This document shows positions 1 to 9,043 of a stretch of DNA of 64,000 nucleotides, one piece after another; position 1 is the first letter of the stretch; each line of letters opens with the position of its first letter. Where the stretch lies: contig CP133159.1 in the NCBI GenBank assembly GCA_030913385.1, forward strand, positions 4,815,001 to 4,879,000, read 5' to 3'. Below the pieces are notes generated by a model. The model was not told the DNA's origin, ran no database searches, and saw only the letters and a list, made by a program, of their open reading frames with translations. The stretch comes from Cytophagaceae bacterium ABcell3. Its GTDB lineage: Bacteria > Bacteroidota > Bacteroidia > Cytophagales > Cytophagaceae. Made by a program: the position numbers and the translations under genes.

Positions 1-128
1 CAACGGTCAAGTATAAGAGCAGTAGCGGATTTCAAGGCGATTACCTGTCCGACACCACCAAAGTTTATTAAATGCACAGACCTTGATTTTACCGCTTCAC
101 CCGCTATTGCTCTTATACAATGTTGTGC
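1..128 (-). repeat. attC-like site 1 (of cassette c21), left end cut
   Basis: Imperfect palindrome: the arm AAGTATAAGAGCAGTAGCGG near the left edge pairs with the arm ending in GCTCTTATACAATGTTG. It ends in the box GTTGTGC, which is complementary to GCACAAC at 5935. It is of the same arm type as the site at 22143-22273. Confidence 0.75.
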
Positions 129-244
129 GGTCGTACTTTTTTTTCGGTCGTTTGTCAGCGTTGGCAAAGACATACTCTTTTGCAAATTTCGGCTTGCGTG
201 TCGGCTTGTGCGAATTGCAAATGTGTATGGCTTTAGCGTTGGCA

Positions 245-1930
245 TTATTTCGTTTTTATTTCCAATATCAAATCAAAAACACTTTTAAAGTGCTTGAATT
301 CAGAGTCGGGAAATCCATTACAGTCTTGCTCTAATAATCTTTTTACTTGATTTTTAGTGACAATCGAGTCTAATCCTTTAAATGAACTTAAAACATATTG
401 ATTTAGCAGATTTTTACTAAAGTAGTCCTCTATATTAAAATTTAGACCTCCTCTATACCATTGGCGTGTTGGATAAATTGAAATCCATATTTCGCCCTTC
501 TTGCGGTATTTGTTGAAATTACCATTATTAAATGCATTTGCACTTGTTCGGTTAAATATTTTATTGACTGCACCCCATCCTGATTGGTCGCTATCGAAAA
601 AAGCGATTATATGTTGTCCTACTTTTGGTGTAAATTTTTCAGTTAACAATTTAACTCCTTCAGCTCCGCCACAAGGTAGATATTCGAATTCAAGGTTGGA
701 GTATCTAGGTTCTGTTTGTTTCAATACTTCCAAAGCCTTTTTAAGGAAAACTTCATCTGTTTTCCCTTCAACTAGTAATATATCTTTTTGAGAGTTGAGA
801 AAAATGTTTTGCTCTTGATAACTCCAAATGCCTTTCGTTAACTCGTAAACAATTTTCTGCTTTTCCATTGCTTCCACTTGTGCATCATTATTTGCTTTTT
901 TAGAAAGCATTGTAATGTGTTTTAAGTCGAAATTATGTGTAAGTGTTGGCGAGTGAGTCGTAATTATATTTTCTCGGTTTGAATAGGCTTTTAAAAGCTT
1001 TTCAATTTGTTCCTTGTTGGAAAGGTGGATATGACTGTCTGGCTCGTCAAGAAGTATCAAAGAATTCTCATCTCCAATAACTTCCAAAATCAGCATTATG
1101 AGTAAAAGTTTCTTTTCGCCTTCGCTTAAACTTTCGGCTTTTAATCCTGTGTTGTAGTCGATTTCAATTTTGGTGATTACCTTATCATCCTTTGGCATAA
1201 ATGCCGCAGCAAGATATTTGAACAAATCAATCTCGTTAATGAAGTCAAGTTTTTCCTTAAACTCTTCTAAAGTCATTTGAACCGAAGCGTCTTTGTTCGG
1301 GTTCAAAGTCATAACCAAGTTGGTAACAGGATTTGGATTTTTTAACCAAGTTCCTAGAGTCGGAATATCAAAATCGAATTTGATGTAGTTGACCGTTTGA
1401 ATGCCCAATGTGGCGTGGCAAAACTTTCTAATATCTTCAAATGCGGCAAAATCGTAGAAATGAAGAGTTAAAAGAGCAATATTCCAATAATATTTATTGA
1501 TGTAAATTAATTCAGAATCTGGAATTGATGCACCTTTTAAAGCTTTGGTGTATTCATCATAAAATGGTTTGTAGTAGGTTTCCCAAAGACGACTTTCTTC
1601 TCCGCTATATGAGCTTATTAATTGGCTCGGTAAATGTTCTGATTTTAAAGAAGTATCAGTTCCATTTACTTTGGTTTCATAATTACCATTTTCAAATTTC
1701 ACCTGCACACTGTAAGTGTCTTTTGTGTAGGTAAGATCATAATTGAAACTTGGATTGTGTTTATTATCGTACAAGCCTGCAAAAACACTACTAATAGCTT
1801 CTAAAATATTACTTTTCCCACTTCCATTGTTGCCAATCAAAACCGTAATGCCTTCTTTGTTTGAAAAATCTATTTCGAAATTTTCCAAATTCTTAAAACG
1901 TGTGTTGATTTCTAGCTTTTCTAGTCTCAT
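245..1930 (-). CDS. OLD-family ATPase with C-terminal TOPRIM nuclease domain
   Basis: This 561-residue protein has an ABC/SMC-type ATPase (Walker A GNNGSGKS at residues 33-40, signature LSEGEK at 268-273, Walker B LILLDEP at 291-297). A TOPRIM domain follows (VEGKTDE with Glu388, and acidic DSD at 446-448). OLD nucleases such as GajA of the Gabija defence system share this layout, so an ATP-regulated DNA nuclease in anti-phage defence is likely. It is the last gene of a four-gene operon. Its ATG overlaps the stop of the specificity subunit (ATGA), indicating translational coupling. It may replace the missing helicase-type HsdR of this restriction-like system. The ATPase and TOPRIM assignments are firm; the defence role is inference. 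Confidence 0.85.
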   Translation of the reverse strand: MRLEKLEINTRFKNLENFEIDFSNKEGITVLIGNNGSGKSNILEAISSVFAGLYDNKHNPSFNYDLTYTKDTYSVQVKFENGNYETKVNGTDTSLKSEHLPSQLISSYSGEESRLWETYYKPFYDEYTKALKGASIPDSELIYINKYYWNIALLTLHFYDFAAFEDIRKFCHATLGIQTVNYIKFDFDIPTLGTWLKNPNPVTNLVMTLNPNKDASVQMTLEEFKEKLDFINEIDLFKYLAAAFMPKDDKVITKIEIDYNTGLKAESLSEGEKKLLLIMLILEVIGDENSLILLDEPDSHIHLSNKEQIEKLLKAYSNRENIITTHSPTLTHNFDLKHITMLSKKANNDAQVEAMEKQKIVYELTKGIWSYQEQNIFLNSQKDILLVEGKTDEVFLKKALEVLKQTEPRYSNLEFEYLPCGGAEGVKLLTEKFTPKVGQHIIAFFDSDQSGWGAVNKIFNRTSANAFNNGNFNKYRKKGEIWISIYPTRQWYRGGLNFNIEDYFSKNLLNQYVLSSFKGLDSIVTKNQVKRLLEQDCNGFPDSEFKHFKSVFDLILEIKTK

Positions 1931-3324
1931 ATTGAAAGTACCGAATTTTGAACATTAGTAATGGCATTGATTTTCTGTTCTTCAGATTGGGCAAGCAATG
2001 AATTTTGTTTTTCCTTCATCAATAATGCCTCGTTTGCTATCTTTTTTTGTATATCAATATCTGGAATCGGGAAAACAAACTCTCTTAATTCTTGGGCATT
2101 GACATTAGCTTGTCCTAATACTTGCCGACTAATAAGGTCAATCTGTACACGTCCTATTGGTGAATTAAAAAGGAAGTTTATGTAATCAACATCTAATTTT
2201 AGATTGTTTAATTTCAATCTTATTAAATATGATGCAAATGTGTATTCCTCATCTTCTTTGAATACTGCTGTTTTACCCACAAGCTCTTTACTGTTGGTTC
2301 TATTAAAAAGAAGATCTCCCTTTTCTAATAGATATTTCTTCTTTTCATCCTTGGAAAGTGTAATATATTTTAAGTCACTGATGTCTAATTCAGAATTGTT
2401 GATATTATTCATTCTTAACATTGGAGTTCCAACAGGATTAGGTGAAGCTTTTGATGATAAACCATACTGGGATTCGATGATGTATCGACTAATCGGGTGT
2501 AAAGGGTATTTAGCGTTCTGTAAACCATCAATTGATGATAGGTTAAATAAATAATCTACTGACCATCTATCTATTGTTGAGAACTGAGTAAAAGACAAAC
2601 CTGTTTTACGCTCTTTTAACGTTAGGTTAATTCCCAACTCTTTTAAAAGGAATGCATCTATTTCAAAACCAATCTGATTTGATTTTTTGGCAAAATCTAT
2701 TGATTTTTTGCTTTCAGAATAGTATTTATCAAGAATCTTTTTTTGAACTTCAATTGGTGGCAAAGGAATATCCAATGACTTTAAAATATCAATAGTCAAA
2801 TTTTGCCTTACCGAGCCTGTGGTGCTTGCGTTTATTACTTTATTAAATCGTTCTGTTTTAAAGAGTTTAAAAAGAAAATCGGGTAACAAAGTTTGTTTGC
2901 AACTAAATACTACATAAGCAGGGCTTATATATTCGTTTTCGTGTTCATTCGTTCGCAAACCGATACTACCCACATTTACACGATACGGATTGTAAGCCAA
3001 CCAACCCTTTTCCATTTTCTTGTAGGATTGGTTAATGTTAGCTCCCTTTTCTTTGTAGGCATCAAAAATGCCAATTTTGTTGTTTACGCCTAAAATGCCA
3101 AATTCTGCATCAGGATAGTCAGCCAATTTAACTTTATGGCTTTCTTCTTGAATGTGCATTCCCAATTTTACAATAGGGTATTGCGACTTTATTTTCTCAA
3201 ACGAATATCGTTTTACATCCCATAACACAACATCACTGAATGGGATTGTTTTAAACCATTCCATTGTGTTATTGATTGATTTTTGCATAATTCGTGTAAA
3301 ATGTTTCTGGTTCGCCAAACGCAA
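1927..3324 (-). CDS. hsdS: Type I restriction-modification specificity subunit (HsdS)
   Basis: This 465-residue protein has two target-recognition domains, each followed by a helical spacer. The two conserved PLPPIEVQKKIL-like and FPIPDIDIQKKIA segments near residues 180 and 435 are the hallmark of HsdS half repeats. It determines which DNA sequence the partner methylase binds. The ORF start overlaps the upstream methylase by 56 bases. An internal Met at residue 13 (position 3288) gives a more usual 20-base overlap and is a good alternative. It lies between the methylase and the OLD-like ATPase, so it probably serves both modification and restriction. The family call is secure. Confidence 0.9.
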   Translation of the reverse strand: MRLANQKHFTRIMQKSINNTMEWFKTIPFSDVVLWDVKRYSFEKIKSQYPIVKLGMHIQEESHKVKLADYPDAEFGILGVNNKIGIFDAYKEKGANINQSYKKMEKGWLAYNPYRVNVGSIGLRTNEHENEYISPAYVVFSCKQTLLPDFLFKLFKTERFNKVINASTTGSVRQNLTIDILKSLDIPLPPIEVQKKILDKYYSESKKSIDFAKKSNQIGFEIDAFLLKELGINLTLKERKTGLSFTQFSTIDRWSVDYLFNLSSIDGLQNAKYPLHPISRYIIESQYGLSSKASPNPVGTPMLRMNNINNSELDISDLKYITLSKDEKKKYLLEKGDLLFNRTNSKELVGKTAVFKEDEEYTFASYLIRLKLNNLKLDVDYINFLFNSPIGRVQIDLISRQVLGQANVNAQELREFVFPIPDIDIQKKIANEALLMKEKQNSLLAQSEEQKINAITNVQNSVLSI

Positions 3325-5560
3325 CTACTCGTTGAAATTTTTCATCATACTCATCATATTGAACTGTGGTATAACGTTCTTTCCAAAGTTGTTTCTCAAT
3401 ACGGTATTTGGTGAACTCTTTAGCTACTGGTTCTAATTCGTTTTCAATTTTTGCACCTGTTGTGCTAATACCTGCCTTTTCAACTTCAACAATTGGGATT
3501 TCATAATCAAAATTGGTCTTCACTTCCAATTTAATTTCATCTTCCATTTGTTGCTGTACTTGATTTAGTTTGTCTCGCAGTTCTTTTTTCTCGTCTTTAT
3601 CAAGACCTCTTGTTTTTATCTTTTCTTGCAAGTCGGCAATTTCTTTACTGTATTTATTTTTGGCGTTTGTTTTGGCTGTTTTAAGAATGGAAGCATATTG
3701 TTTTGCTTCTTCCTCAGTAAATTTTTTGAAGAATAGCAAACTTGGTTTTACAGTAGCACCCGAAGCAATAAATACATCTTGCGGAATAGAAGTAATGTTG
3801 ATGATTTTTGCCTTGCCTTCTACATAATCTCGTACTTTTTGAAGTTTGGTATTATTCAAAACTCCTTCAGGTAAAACAATTCCCATTCTCCCGCCTGGTT
3901 TAAGTAAGTCAAGACAACGCTCTATAAAAAGCACTTCTGTTAAACTGCTCATTTTGCCTGTGTCAAATAGACTTAAAACGGGCTTTCCAATGTTGTCATT
4001 GATTTGTTTTAGTGCTTTTACATAATCCTCTTTGTAGCGTTCAGTATATTTTGCAATACGCTCGATATCTGTGTATTTGTCTTGCTCGGTAATTTTTAAA
4101 GATTTTTCAACCCTTGCTCCAAAAGGTGGATTGGTTAATATAATATCAAAACGACCGTCAAATATTCCGTTTACATTTAATAATCCATCGTGATGGTGAA
4201 CGCCACCGTGACCGTCACCGTGCATTATCATATTCATTTTTGCTGTTCGTGCCATTCTTGGGTTGGCATCCGTGCCAAAAATGCAATCATAGGAAAGACG
4301 TCTTAAACGGCTTTCAGGATTTAATATATCAAGTTCAGAATTGAGTAGTGTAAATTGGTCGTTTACTTTTTGGTCAATTTTCTCTTGCTCCTTTTTTGAA
4401 GCATTGTAATACTCGTCTGTGTAATATTTTAGTTTTACCTGATCTTTAGCTTCTTTGATTTCATTTTCAATTTTGCTTCTTACATATTCAAAAGCCTTAA
4501 TTAAAAATCCACCACTACCACAACAAGGGTCGCAAACAGTTTCGCCCTCTTGTGGGTCTAGAATTTCAACTATATAATCAACTACAGTTCTTGGTGTAAA
4601 GAATTGTCCTAATTCACCTCTGAATGTTCTGCCAAGAAATTTTTCAAAGGCAATTCCTTTAATGTCATCAGAAGTTGTTGAAAGGTTATATATTTCTAAT
4701 GCTTTTACAATCGCTTCAAAACTTCCTTGTTTGATTTTTATCTTTTCGTTTGAGTCGAAAAGGTCATCATCCTTAAACTCGTCTTTTGTCAATTCAAACC
4801 AATAATCCATATACGGAATGTCGTCTTTTGGTCCGTTTCGTTTTACGTTAATTGGTCGTATGTTTTTCTCGTATTGAGATTCTTGTTTTTTGAATTGTTT
4901 AAGTGAAAATATATTGTCTTCGTCTGGATTCCGCTCGTAGCGGATTTTCATAAAAAGAATTTTACTTGTTTCGTCAAATGCAGCTTCGGGTGAAAGTTTA
5001 TCATTATTTCTAATGATGTTATGGCATCTAAAAAGTAGATTACTGAATTCGTCTCTTGTAAATGCTTTGGTTTGAGTTAATAAGTCTTTTACTTTTTTCT
5101 CACTTTGTAAATCTTGATTGGTAGGAATATCAAGAATTTCATCTTCCAAGTCTTTTGGATAGCCGTCAAGATTTACTTTAAAAACTTTGGTATGCTTTAG
5201 ATTGGTAGTTACAAAAAACGGTGACTTTACGTAACGAGCATAATGCGAACCCTGAAAGTAATCGCCCTCAACAATATCAATATTGTCAGCTTTACACTCA
5301 ACTACAATCGAAGGTGCTTTTTTCTCAACTTCTTCTTTACTTTTCCAAACAACAATATCGGCACTGGCTCTGCCTGTGCCTCTTTTGTTGCCTTCGGCAA
5401 CAGTAACCTCTTGTTGCATTTGTTCAAGCGAGTAACCGTAATGATTTACAAGTCGGCAGATGTAGGTCTGTCTAACTTTTTCCTCTGGTGTTAGCACTAA
5501 CCATTTGTCCTTTAATGGGGCAAATATTTTATTGTCTTCTATTTTTAGTTCTAATTTCAT
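3269..5560 (-). CDS. hsdM: N6-adenine DNA methylase with N-terminal endonuclease-like domain (HsdM-like)
   Basis: This 763-residue protein fuses two activities. Residues about 20-115 resemble the HsdR N-terminal PD-(D/E)xK fold, with Asp68 and Glu88-Cys-Lys90 as candidate metal ligands. From about 165 to 640 it is a type I N6-adenine methylase, with the AdoMet motif DPCCGSGGF at 344-352 and catalytic NPPF at 477-480. A long charged coiled coil follows. With the HsdS next door it should methylate adenine at a bipartite site. No HsdR helicase is present, so cutting must come from this nuclease domain, the OLD-like protein, or both. Usual HsdM proteins are about 500 residues, which makes the fusion notable. 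It is second in the operon after an HTH regulator. Confidence 0.9.
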   Translation of the reverse strand: MKLELKIEDNKIFAPLKDKWLVLTPEEKVRQTYICRLVNHYGYSLEQMQQEVTVAEGNKRGTGRASADIVVWKSKEEVEKKAPSIVVECKADNIDIVEGDYFQGSHYARYVKSPFFVTTNLKHTKVFKVNLDGYPKDLEDEILDIPTNQDLQSEKKVKDLLTQTKAFTRDEFSNLLFRCHNIIRNNDKLSPEAAFDETSKILFMKIRYERNPDEDNIFSLKQFKKQESQYEKNIRPINVKRNGPKDDIPYMDYWFELTKDEFKDDDLFDSNEKIKIKQGSFEAIVKALEIYNLSTTSDDIKGIAFEKFLGRTFRGELGQFFTPRTVVDYIVEILDPQEGETVCDPCCGSGGFLIKAFEYVRSKIENEIKEAKDQVKLKYYTDEYYNASKKEQEKIDQKVNDQFTLLNSELDILNPESRLRRLSYDCIFGTDANPRMARTAKMNMIMHGDGHGGVHHHDGLLNVNGIFDGRFDIILTNPPFGARVEKSLKITEQDKYTDIERIAKYTERYKEDYVKALKQINDNIGKPVLSLFDTGKMSSLTEVLFIERCLDLLKPGGRMGIVLPEGVLNNTKLQKVRDYVEGKAKIINITSIPQDVFIASGATVKPSLLFFKKFTEEEAKQYASILKTAKTNAKNKYSKEIADLQEKIKTRGLDKDEKKELRDKLNQVQQQMEDEIKLEVKTNFDYEIPIVEVEKAGISTTGAKIENELEPVAKEFTKYRIEKQLWKERYTTVQYDEYDEKFQRVVAFGEPETFYTNYAKINQ

Positions 5561-5564
5561 CCGT

Positions 5565-5777
5565 TTAATCTTTTTGAGTTGAGTAAATCAGTTCTTTTAC
5601 ATCAATGTTCAGCAGTTCGCTTATTTGTATCAAAGTTTCCAAAGAAGGCTGAACCTCGTTTGTGCACCATCTTGAAACAGTCGTTTCGTTTTTATCTAGT
5701 TTTTCGGCAAGCCATTTATTGGTCTTTCCGTGTTCTACTAAAACTACTTTCAGCCTGTTAATTGCTTTTTTATTCAT
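5565..5777 (-). CDS. XRE-family helix-turn-helix regulator, probable control protein
   Basis: This small HTH_3 protein (about 70 residues) has the pattern TNKWLAEKLDKNETTVSRWC over the two central helices. Small XRE proteins at the head of restriction operons usually act as control proteins that delay nuclease expression. The start at 5777 (MNKKAINRL) is preferred over the in-frame ATG at 5798, because a TATATTTG -7-like box at 5803-5796 overlaps the longer version. It lies 4 bases upstream of the methylase gene in the same operon. Confidence 0.85.
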   Translation of the reverse strand: MNKKAINRLKVVLVEHGKTNKWLAEKLDKNETTVSRWCTNEVQPSLETLIQISELLNIDVKELIYSTQKD

Positions 5778-5795
5778 ATTAATTAGCATCAGATG

Positions 5796-5803
5796 CAAAT
5801 ATA
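5796..5803 (-). promoter_or_regulatory. Candidate -7 box of the restriction operon
   Basis: TATATTTG on the minus strand fits the Bacteroidota -7 consensus TAnnTTTG and sits about 19 bases upstream of the preferred start of the HTH gene. No clear TTTG was found at -33, so confidence is moderate. It suggests that this 5.9-kb cassette brings its own promoter. Confidence 0.45.
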
Positions 5804-5934
5804 TAAACTTTTAATGAAATATCGTCTTTTTCAGCGGTGGGAAAGGGCAAGCTCTTTTGGTTTTTCAGCGTTTGGCTTTGTGTGTCGGCAAAAACCAAAT
5901 GTGCTTGACCGAGCGTTGGCTTTTTTTGTATGCC

Positions 5935-6065
5935 GCACAACGTTTATATATACCTTCGGAGGGGGATTTTATAGCAGTCCATTATCCACCGATGCCGAAG
6001 TAAGATAATGAGAAACAGCCTGACAAACAACGCCCACCCCCTCTGAGGTATATATGTTGTTGTAC
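5935..6065 (-). repeat. attC-like site 2 (of cassette c20)
   Basis: Palindrome with arms ATATATACCTTCGGAGGGGG and CCCCCTCTGAGGTATATAT. Outer boxes are GCACAAC at the left and GTTGTAC at the right. The left box matches site 1 across the restriction operon; the right box matches GTACAAC at 8424. The centre carries the shared GAGAAACAGCCTGAC motif. Confidence 0.85.
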
Positions 6066-6145
6066 TAAACCTACGGTAGTTTTTGAAAGCAGCGAATAAA
6101 GGTTAACTTTTTATCAAAGTAAATTTTCACTTTAAATTAATTACC

Positions 6146-7061
6146 ATGAAAAAAAAAGCCAACCATTATTCAAACCGCATGTTCTAAGGTAGCAGGTTTT
6201 CAGGAATTTTATGAAAAGTTTCGCAAAAAAATAACTGTTGCCGGAAAGAGTCAAAGTACCGTCAACAATTACACCCGGCACCTTGCAAAAATTGCCCTCC
6301 ACTTTGACCAAGTTCCCACAGAAGTAGACCCCGACCAGATCAACGACTACCTCTTCTTGGTAAAAGAGCAGCACGAAAGCCCATCGGAAACCTATTTTAA
6401 ATTTACCGTTTATGCCCTCCGCTATGCTTACCGGATAGAAGGGCTCAAAGACAAACGCATCGAGCTACCGTCTATCAAAAAGGACAAAAGGCTACCTGTC
6501 GTACTGAGCCGTGAAGAAGTAAAACGGCTACTGTGCACTCCAAAGCTGCTCAAGCACCGGGTCCTTATCGGACTGCTGTATGGCTGTGGGCTGAGATGTT
6601 TTGAAGGACGGGGCATCAAACTTGCAGATCTGGACTTTGACCGAAAAGCGCTCCTTGTACATGGCAAAGGCAACAAAGACCGATATGTCCCCCTCAGCGA
6701 TATGCTCATCAGAGGCCTAAAAACTTATATTGATGCCGAGCGGCCCGAGGAATGGCTTTTTAACGGAAAACCCGAAGGCTGTGCAGGTGGAGACTTTGAC
6801 GGCAGGTATTCACAGCGCGGTGTCCAGTGGGCCATAAGACAGGCTGCCAAAGATGCGGGCATTGAAAAAGCGGTAAACGTACACACCCTGCGGCATACTT
6901 ACGCTACGCACCTTTTGGAGGACGGGCTCAACATCATGACCATTAAAGACCTCCTCGGCCATGCATGTGTCCAGACAACCATGGTCTACCTCCATGTCGC
7001 CCAGTCCGGCAGGCAAAAACCGTTCAGCCCGCTTGACTCTTTATACCCCTCTAAGCAATGA
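6146..7061 (+). CDS. Tyrosine recombinase of the IS91-like element, frameshifted at an A9 run near the start
   Basis: From 6357 on this is a normal tyrosine recombinase catalytic domain (GLRCFEGR, HTLRHTYATHLLEDG, LGHACVQTTMVYLHV, with the catalytic Tyr near the end). The N-terminal core-binding part (VAGKSQSTVNNYTRHLAKI) is readable from 6150 in the same frame but has no usual start codon. The natural ATG at 6146 is followed by nine adenines and is one base out of frame; with eight adenines the protein would be whole. Either transcriptional slippage on the A run restores the frame or the gene is newly broken. A TTG at 6357 would give only a truncated 234-residue form. This recombinase type commonly precedes IS91-like transposases. 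Confidence 0.75.
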
Positions 7062-8206
7062 GGGCGCAACATGAAGTGGCCCATGTCCTGAAAAAACATT
7101 GGCCAAAAGTGGAAAGCCACCCCAACATAAACAGGTGGCAGCTCCGCACTTTAGGTGCCCTTATGCGCTGCCGTACCAATGCCATGGGCGGGCATATATA
7201 TGCCTGTAAAGCATGTGGCGTGGAACGGATCAGCTATAACAGTTGCAGGAACCGTCATTGCCCAAAGTGCCAGGGCAAGAACCGGGAAGATTGGATCCGA
7301 AAACGGGAGGGGGAGCTTTTGCCCGTACCATATTTCCATGTGGTGTTCACCTTGCCAGATGCACTGAACGGTTTGGCAATGGGCAAGCCCAAGGAAGTGT
7401 ATGACACACTTTTTGAGGCCGCCTGGGAAACAGTGGCCACTTTTGCCTCAGACCCTCAACACCTGGGGGCAAAGGCAGGTATGGTTTCGATCCTCCATAC
7501 ATGGGGGCAGACCTTGTCCCTGCACCCCCACCTGCACTGTATCGTCCCGGGGGGCGGGCTTACAAAACAGGGAAAGTGGAAAGCGGCAAAAGGAAAAAAG
7601 AAGTCAGGAAAACGCAAGGCCAAATACCTTTTTCCGGTAAAGGCCATGAGCAAGGTGTTTAGGGCAAAATATGTTGAAAAGCTGAAATATAAGATCCCGG
7701 ATTTAGACAAAGCTTTGGCAAGCTCCCTTTTTGAAAAAGATTGGGTCATATATGCCAAACGTCCATTTGGGCATCCCAAAGCTGTCCTGGAATACCTCGG
7801 AAGGTACACCCACAAGATCGCCATAAGCAATCACCGCATCAGGGAAGTAGGAAAGGACACCGTCACGTTCGGGTATAAGGATTACCGGCAAGGCGCCAAA
7901 AAGCTTGAGATGGAACTTGATGCCATGGAGTTTATACGAAGGTTCTCTATGCATGTCCTGCCAAGAGGCTTTATGCGCATCAGGCATTATGGTATTTTGA
8001 GCAGCTCCTCCAAAAAGGCAAGCATTCCGGAAATATTAGGGCAACTGGAAAAAGATATCAACAAAGCCAAGGAGGTACGAACCCTGGAAACCTACAACCC
8101 AAAAGTTTGCCCTTGTTGCAAAGAAGAAGCGTTGATCCCGATTGGTGTCATAAACAAAAGAGGCCCTCCTGTCTGGAAAAAGTCCCTGGACTATATAACC
8201 AATTAA
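7058..8206 (+). CDS. IS91-family transposase (HUH/Y1-type, zinc-binding N-terminus)
   Basis: This 382-residue protein has an N-terminal zinc-binding domain (CKACGVERISYNSCRNRHCPKC, residues about 48-71). It is followed by the HUH nuclease core, with the His-rich motif SLHPHLHCIVPGGG near residue 154 and a catalytic Tyr region (YLGRYTHKIAISNHR) near residue 247. It nicks single-stranded DNA and drives rolling-circle transposition. Its ATG overlaps the stop of the preceding recombinase gene, so the two are coupled. The length is normal for the family and no inactivating change is seen. Confidence 0.92.
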   Translation: MRAQHEVAHVLKKHWPKVESHPNINRWQLRTLGALMRCRTNAMGGHIYACKACGVERISYNSCRNRHCPKCQGKNREDWIRKREGELLPVPYFHVVFTLPDALNGLAMGKPKEVYDTLFEAAWETVATFASDPQHLGAKAGMVSILHTWGQTLSLHPHLHCIVPGGGLTKQGKWKAAKGKKKSGKRKAKYLFPVKAMSKVFRAKYVEKLKYKIPDLDKALASSLFEKDWVIYAKRPFGHPKAVLEYLGRYTHKIAISNHRIREVGKDTVTFGYKDYRQGAKKLEMELDAMEFIRRFSMHVLPRGFMRIRHYGILSSSSKKASIPEILGQLEKDINKAKEVRTLETYNPKVCPCCKEEALIPIGVINKRGPPVWKKSLDYITN

Positions 8207-8423
8207 AAACACAGCCACATTGGTGGCAATGGGAAAGGTATGCCTATACGGCAACAAAAACAGCTTTAAAAGGTCAAAAAATCGAAAATTGAGGCGGTAG
8301 ATTTAACTTATAAACCCAAAACTGCGAAATCATAATTTGCAAAAAACTGCATTGGCCCTCAATTCTAACCTACAGAAAACCCCAACCCAGAACAGCAATC
8401 CCCATAGCGTTACCCCCGGTTTC

Positions 8424-8481
8424 GTACAACACTGGCTTCATTGTGGGCATTACATACCCAACGAAGCCTTAGTTGTTGTGG
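8424..8481 (-). repeat. attC-like site 3 (of cassette c19), short form
   Basis: Only 58 bp, less than half the size of the other sites. ACTGGCTTCATTGTGGG pairs with the inverse of CCCAACGAAGCCTTAGT. Outer boxes are GTACAAC and GTTGTGG; the latter is complementary to CCACAAC at 9044, extending to 10 bases (GTTGTGGTGC). Confidence 0.75.
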
Positions 8482-8497
8482 TGCGTTTTTTTAAATA

Positions 8498-8971
8498 TTA
8501 TCTAGTTAATAAATAATGACTTCCTATAAATCTTTTTCCTTCTTTTCTTTCGGTACTTATAGCCATATTTCTTAAGACAATTGTATCATTGTTAAACTTT
8601 TCAATATCAAGGATAGAAAGTTGTCCTTTATCAATAAGAGTGATTTTAGGATTATAAGTAGTATCAATCTCATAATAAAACTTATATCTTTCTCTATTGG
8701 CTATAATCACAACAGAATCTTTAAAAAAATTAAAATTCAAAGAGTCTATTGCAATTTCCTCTTCAAATTCAACCGCTGAAAGATAATCAACCAATGATCC
8801 TTCAGAATCATTTTCTTTACTTATTTCATAAGTATTAATCAGTTGAGCCTGCCATAAACCTCTAAAATTATCTTTTGAATAACCTTGGGTTATAGATTCA
8901 ATTTTTTCTTGATTAAAAGATTCGCAAGAGGTGAGCAGTACTAAAATTAATGCAGTTATTCTCAAATTCAT
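8498..8971 (-). CDS. Hypothetical lipoprotein
   Basis: This 157-residue protein of unknown function starts with MNLRITALILVLLTSCES, a lipoprotein signal with its lipobox Cys at residue 16. No recognised domain follows. The stop is 16 bases from attC-like site 3 and the start is 72 bases from site 4, so it is the sole gene of cassette c19. No promoter was recognised. It is probably periplasmic-facing and membrane-anchored. Confidence 0.75.
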   Translation of the reverse strand: MNLRITALILVLLTSCESFNQEKIESITQGYSKDNFRGLWQAQLINTYEISKENDSEGSLVDYLSAVEFEEEIAIDSLNFNFFKDSVVIIANRERYKFYYEIDTTYNPKITLIDKGQLSILDIEKFNNDTIVLRNMAISTERKEGKRFIGSHYLLTR

Positions 8972-9043
8972 AAATTCATTCTTTTGTAGCTATAAAGCAG
9001 TAAATTGTGTTATTATTCAATGTTAGCTCATTTTTAAAATGCA

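Larger units (their letters stand above)
6066..8423 (+). mobile_element. IS91-like element (tyrosine recombinase plus HUH transposase) filling cassette c20
   Basis: The whole body between two attC-like sites is taken by a two-gene element on the plus strand: a tyrosine recombinase overlapping an IS91-type transposase by ATGA. IS91-family elements move by rolling-circle replication and have no terminal inverted repeats, so the exact ends cannot be read here. The cassette ends still match around it (GTTGTACTAAACC against the complement of GGTTTCGTACAAC, 12 of 13). It is the only cargo running against the cassette direction, which suggests later insertion. Confidence 0.75.
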
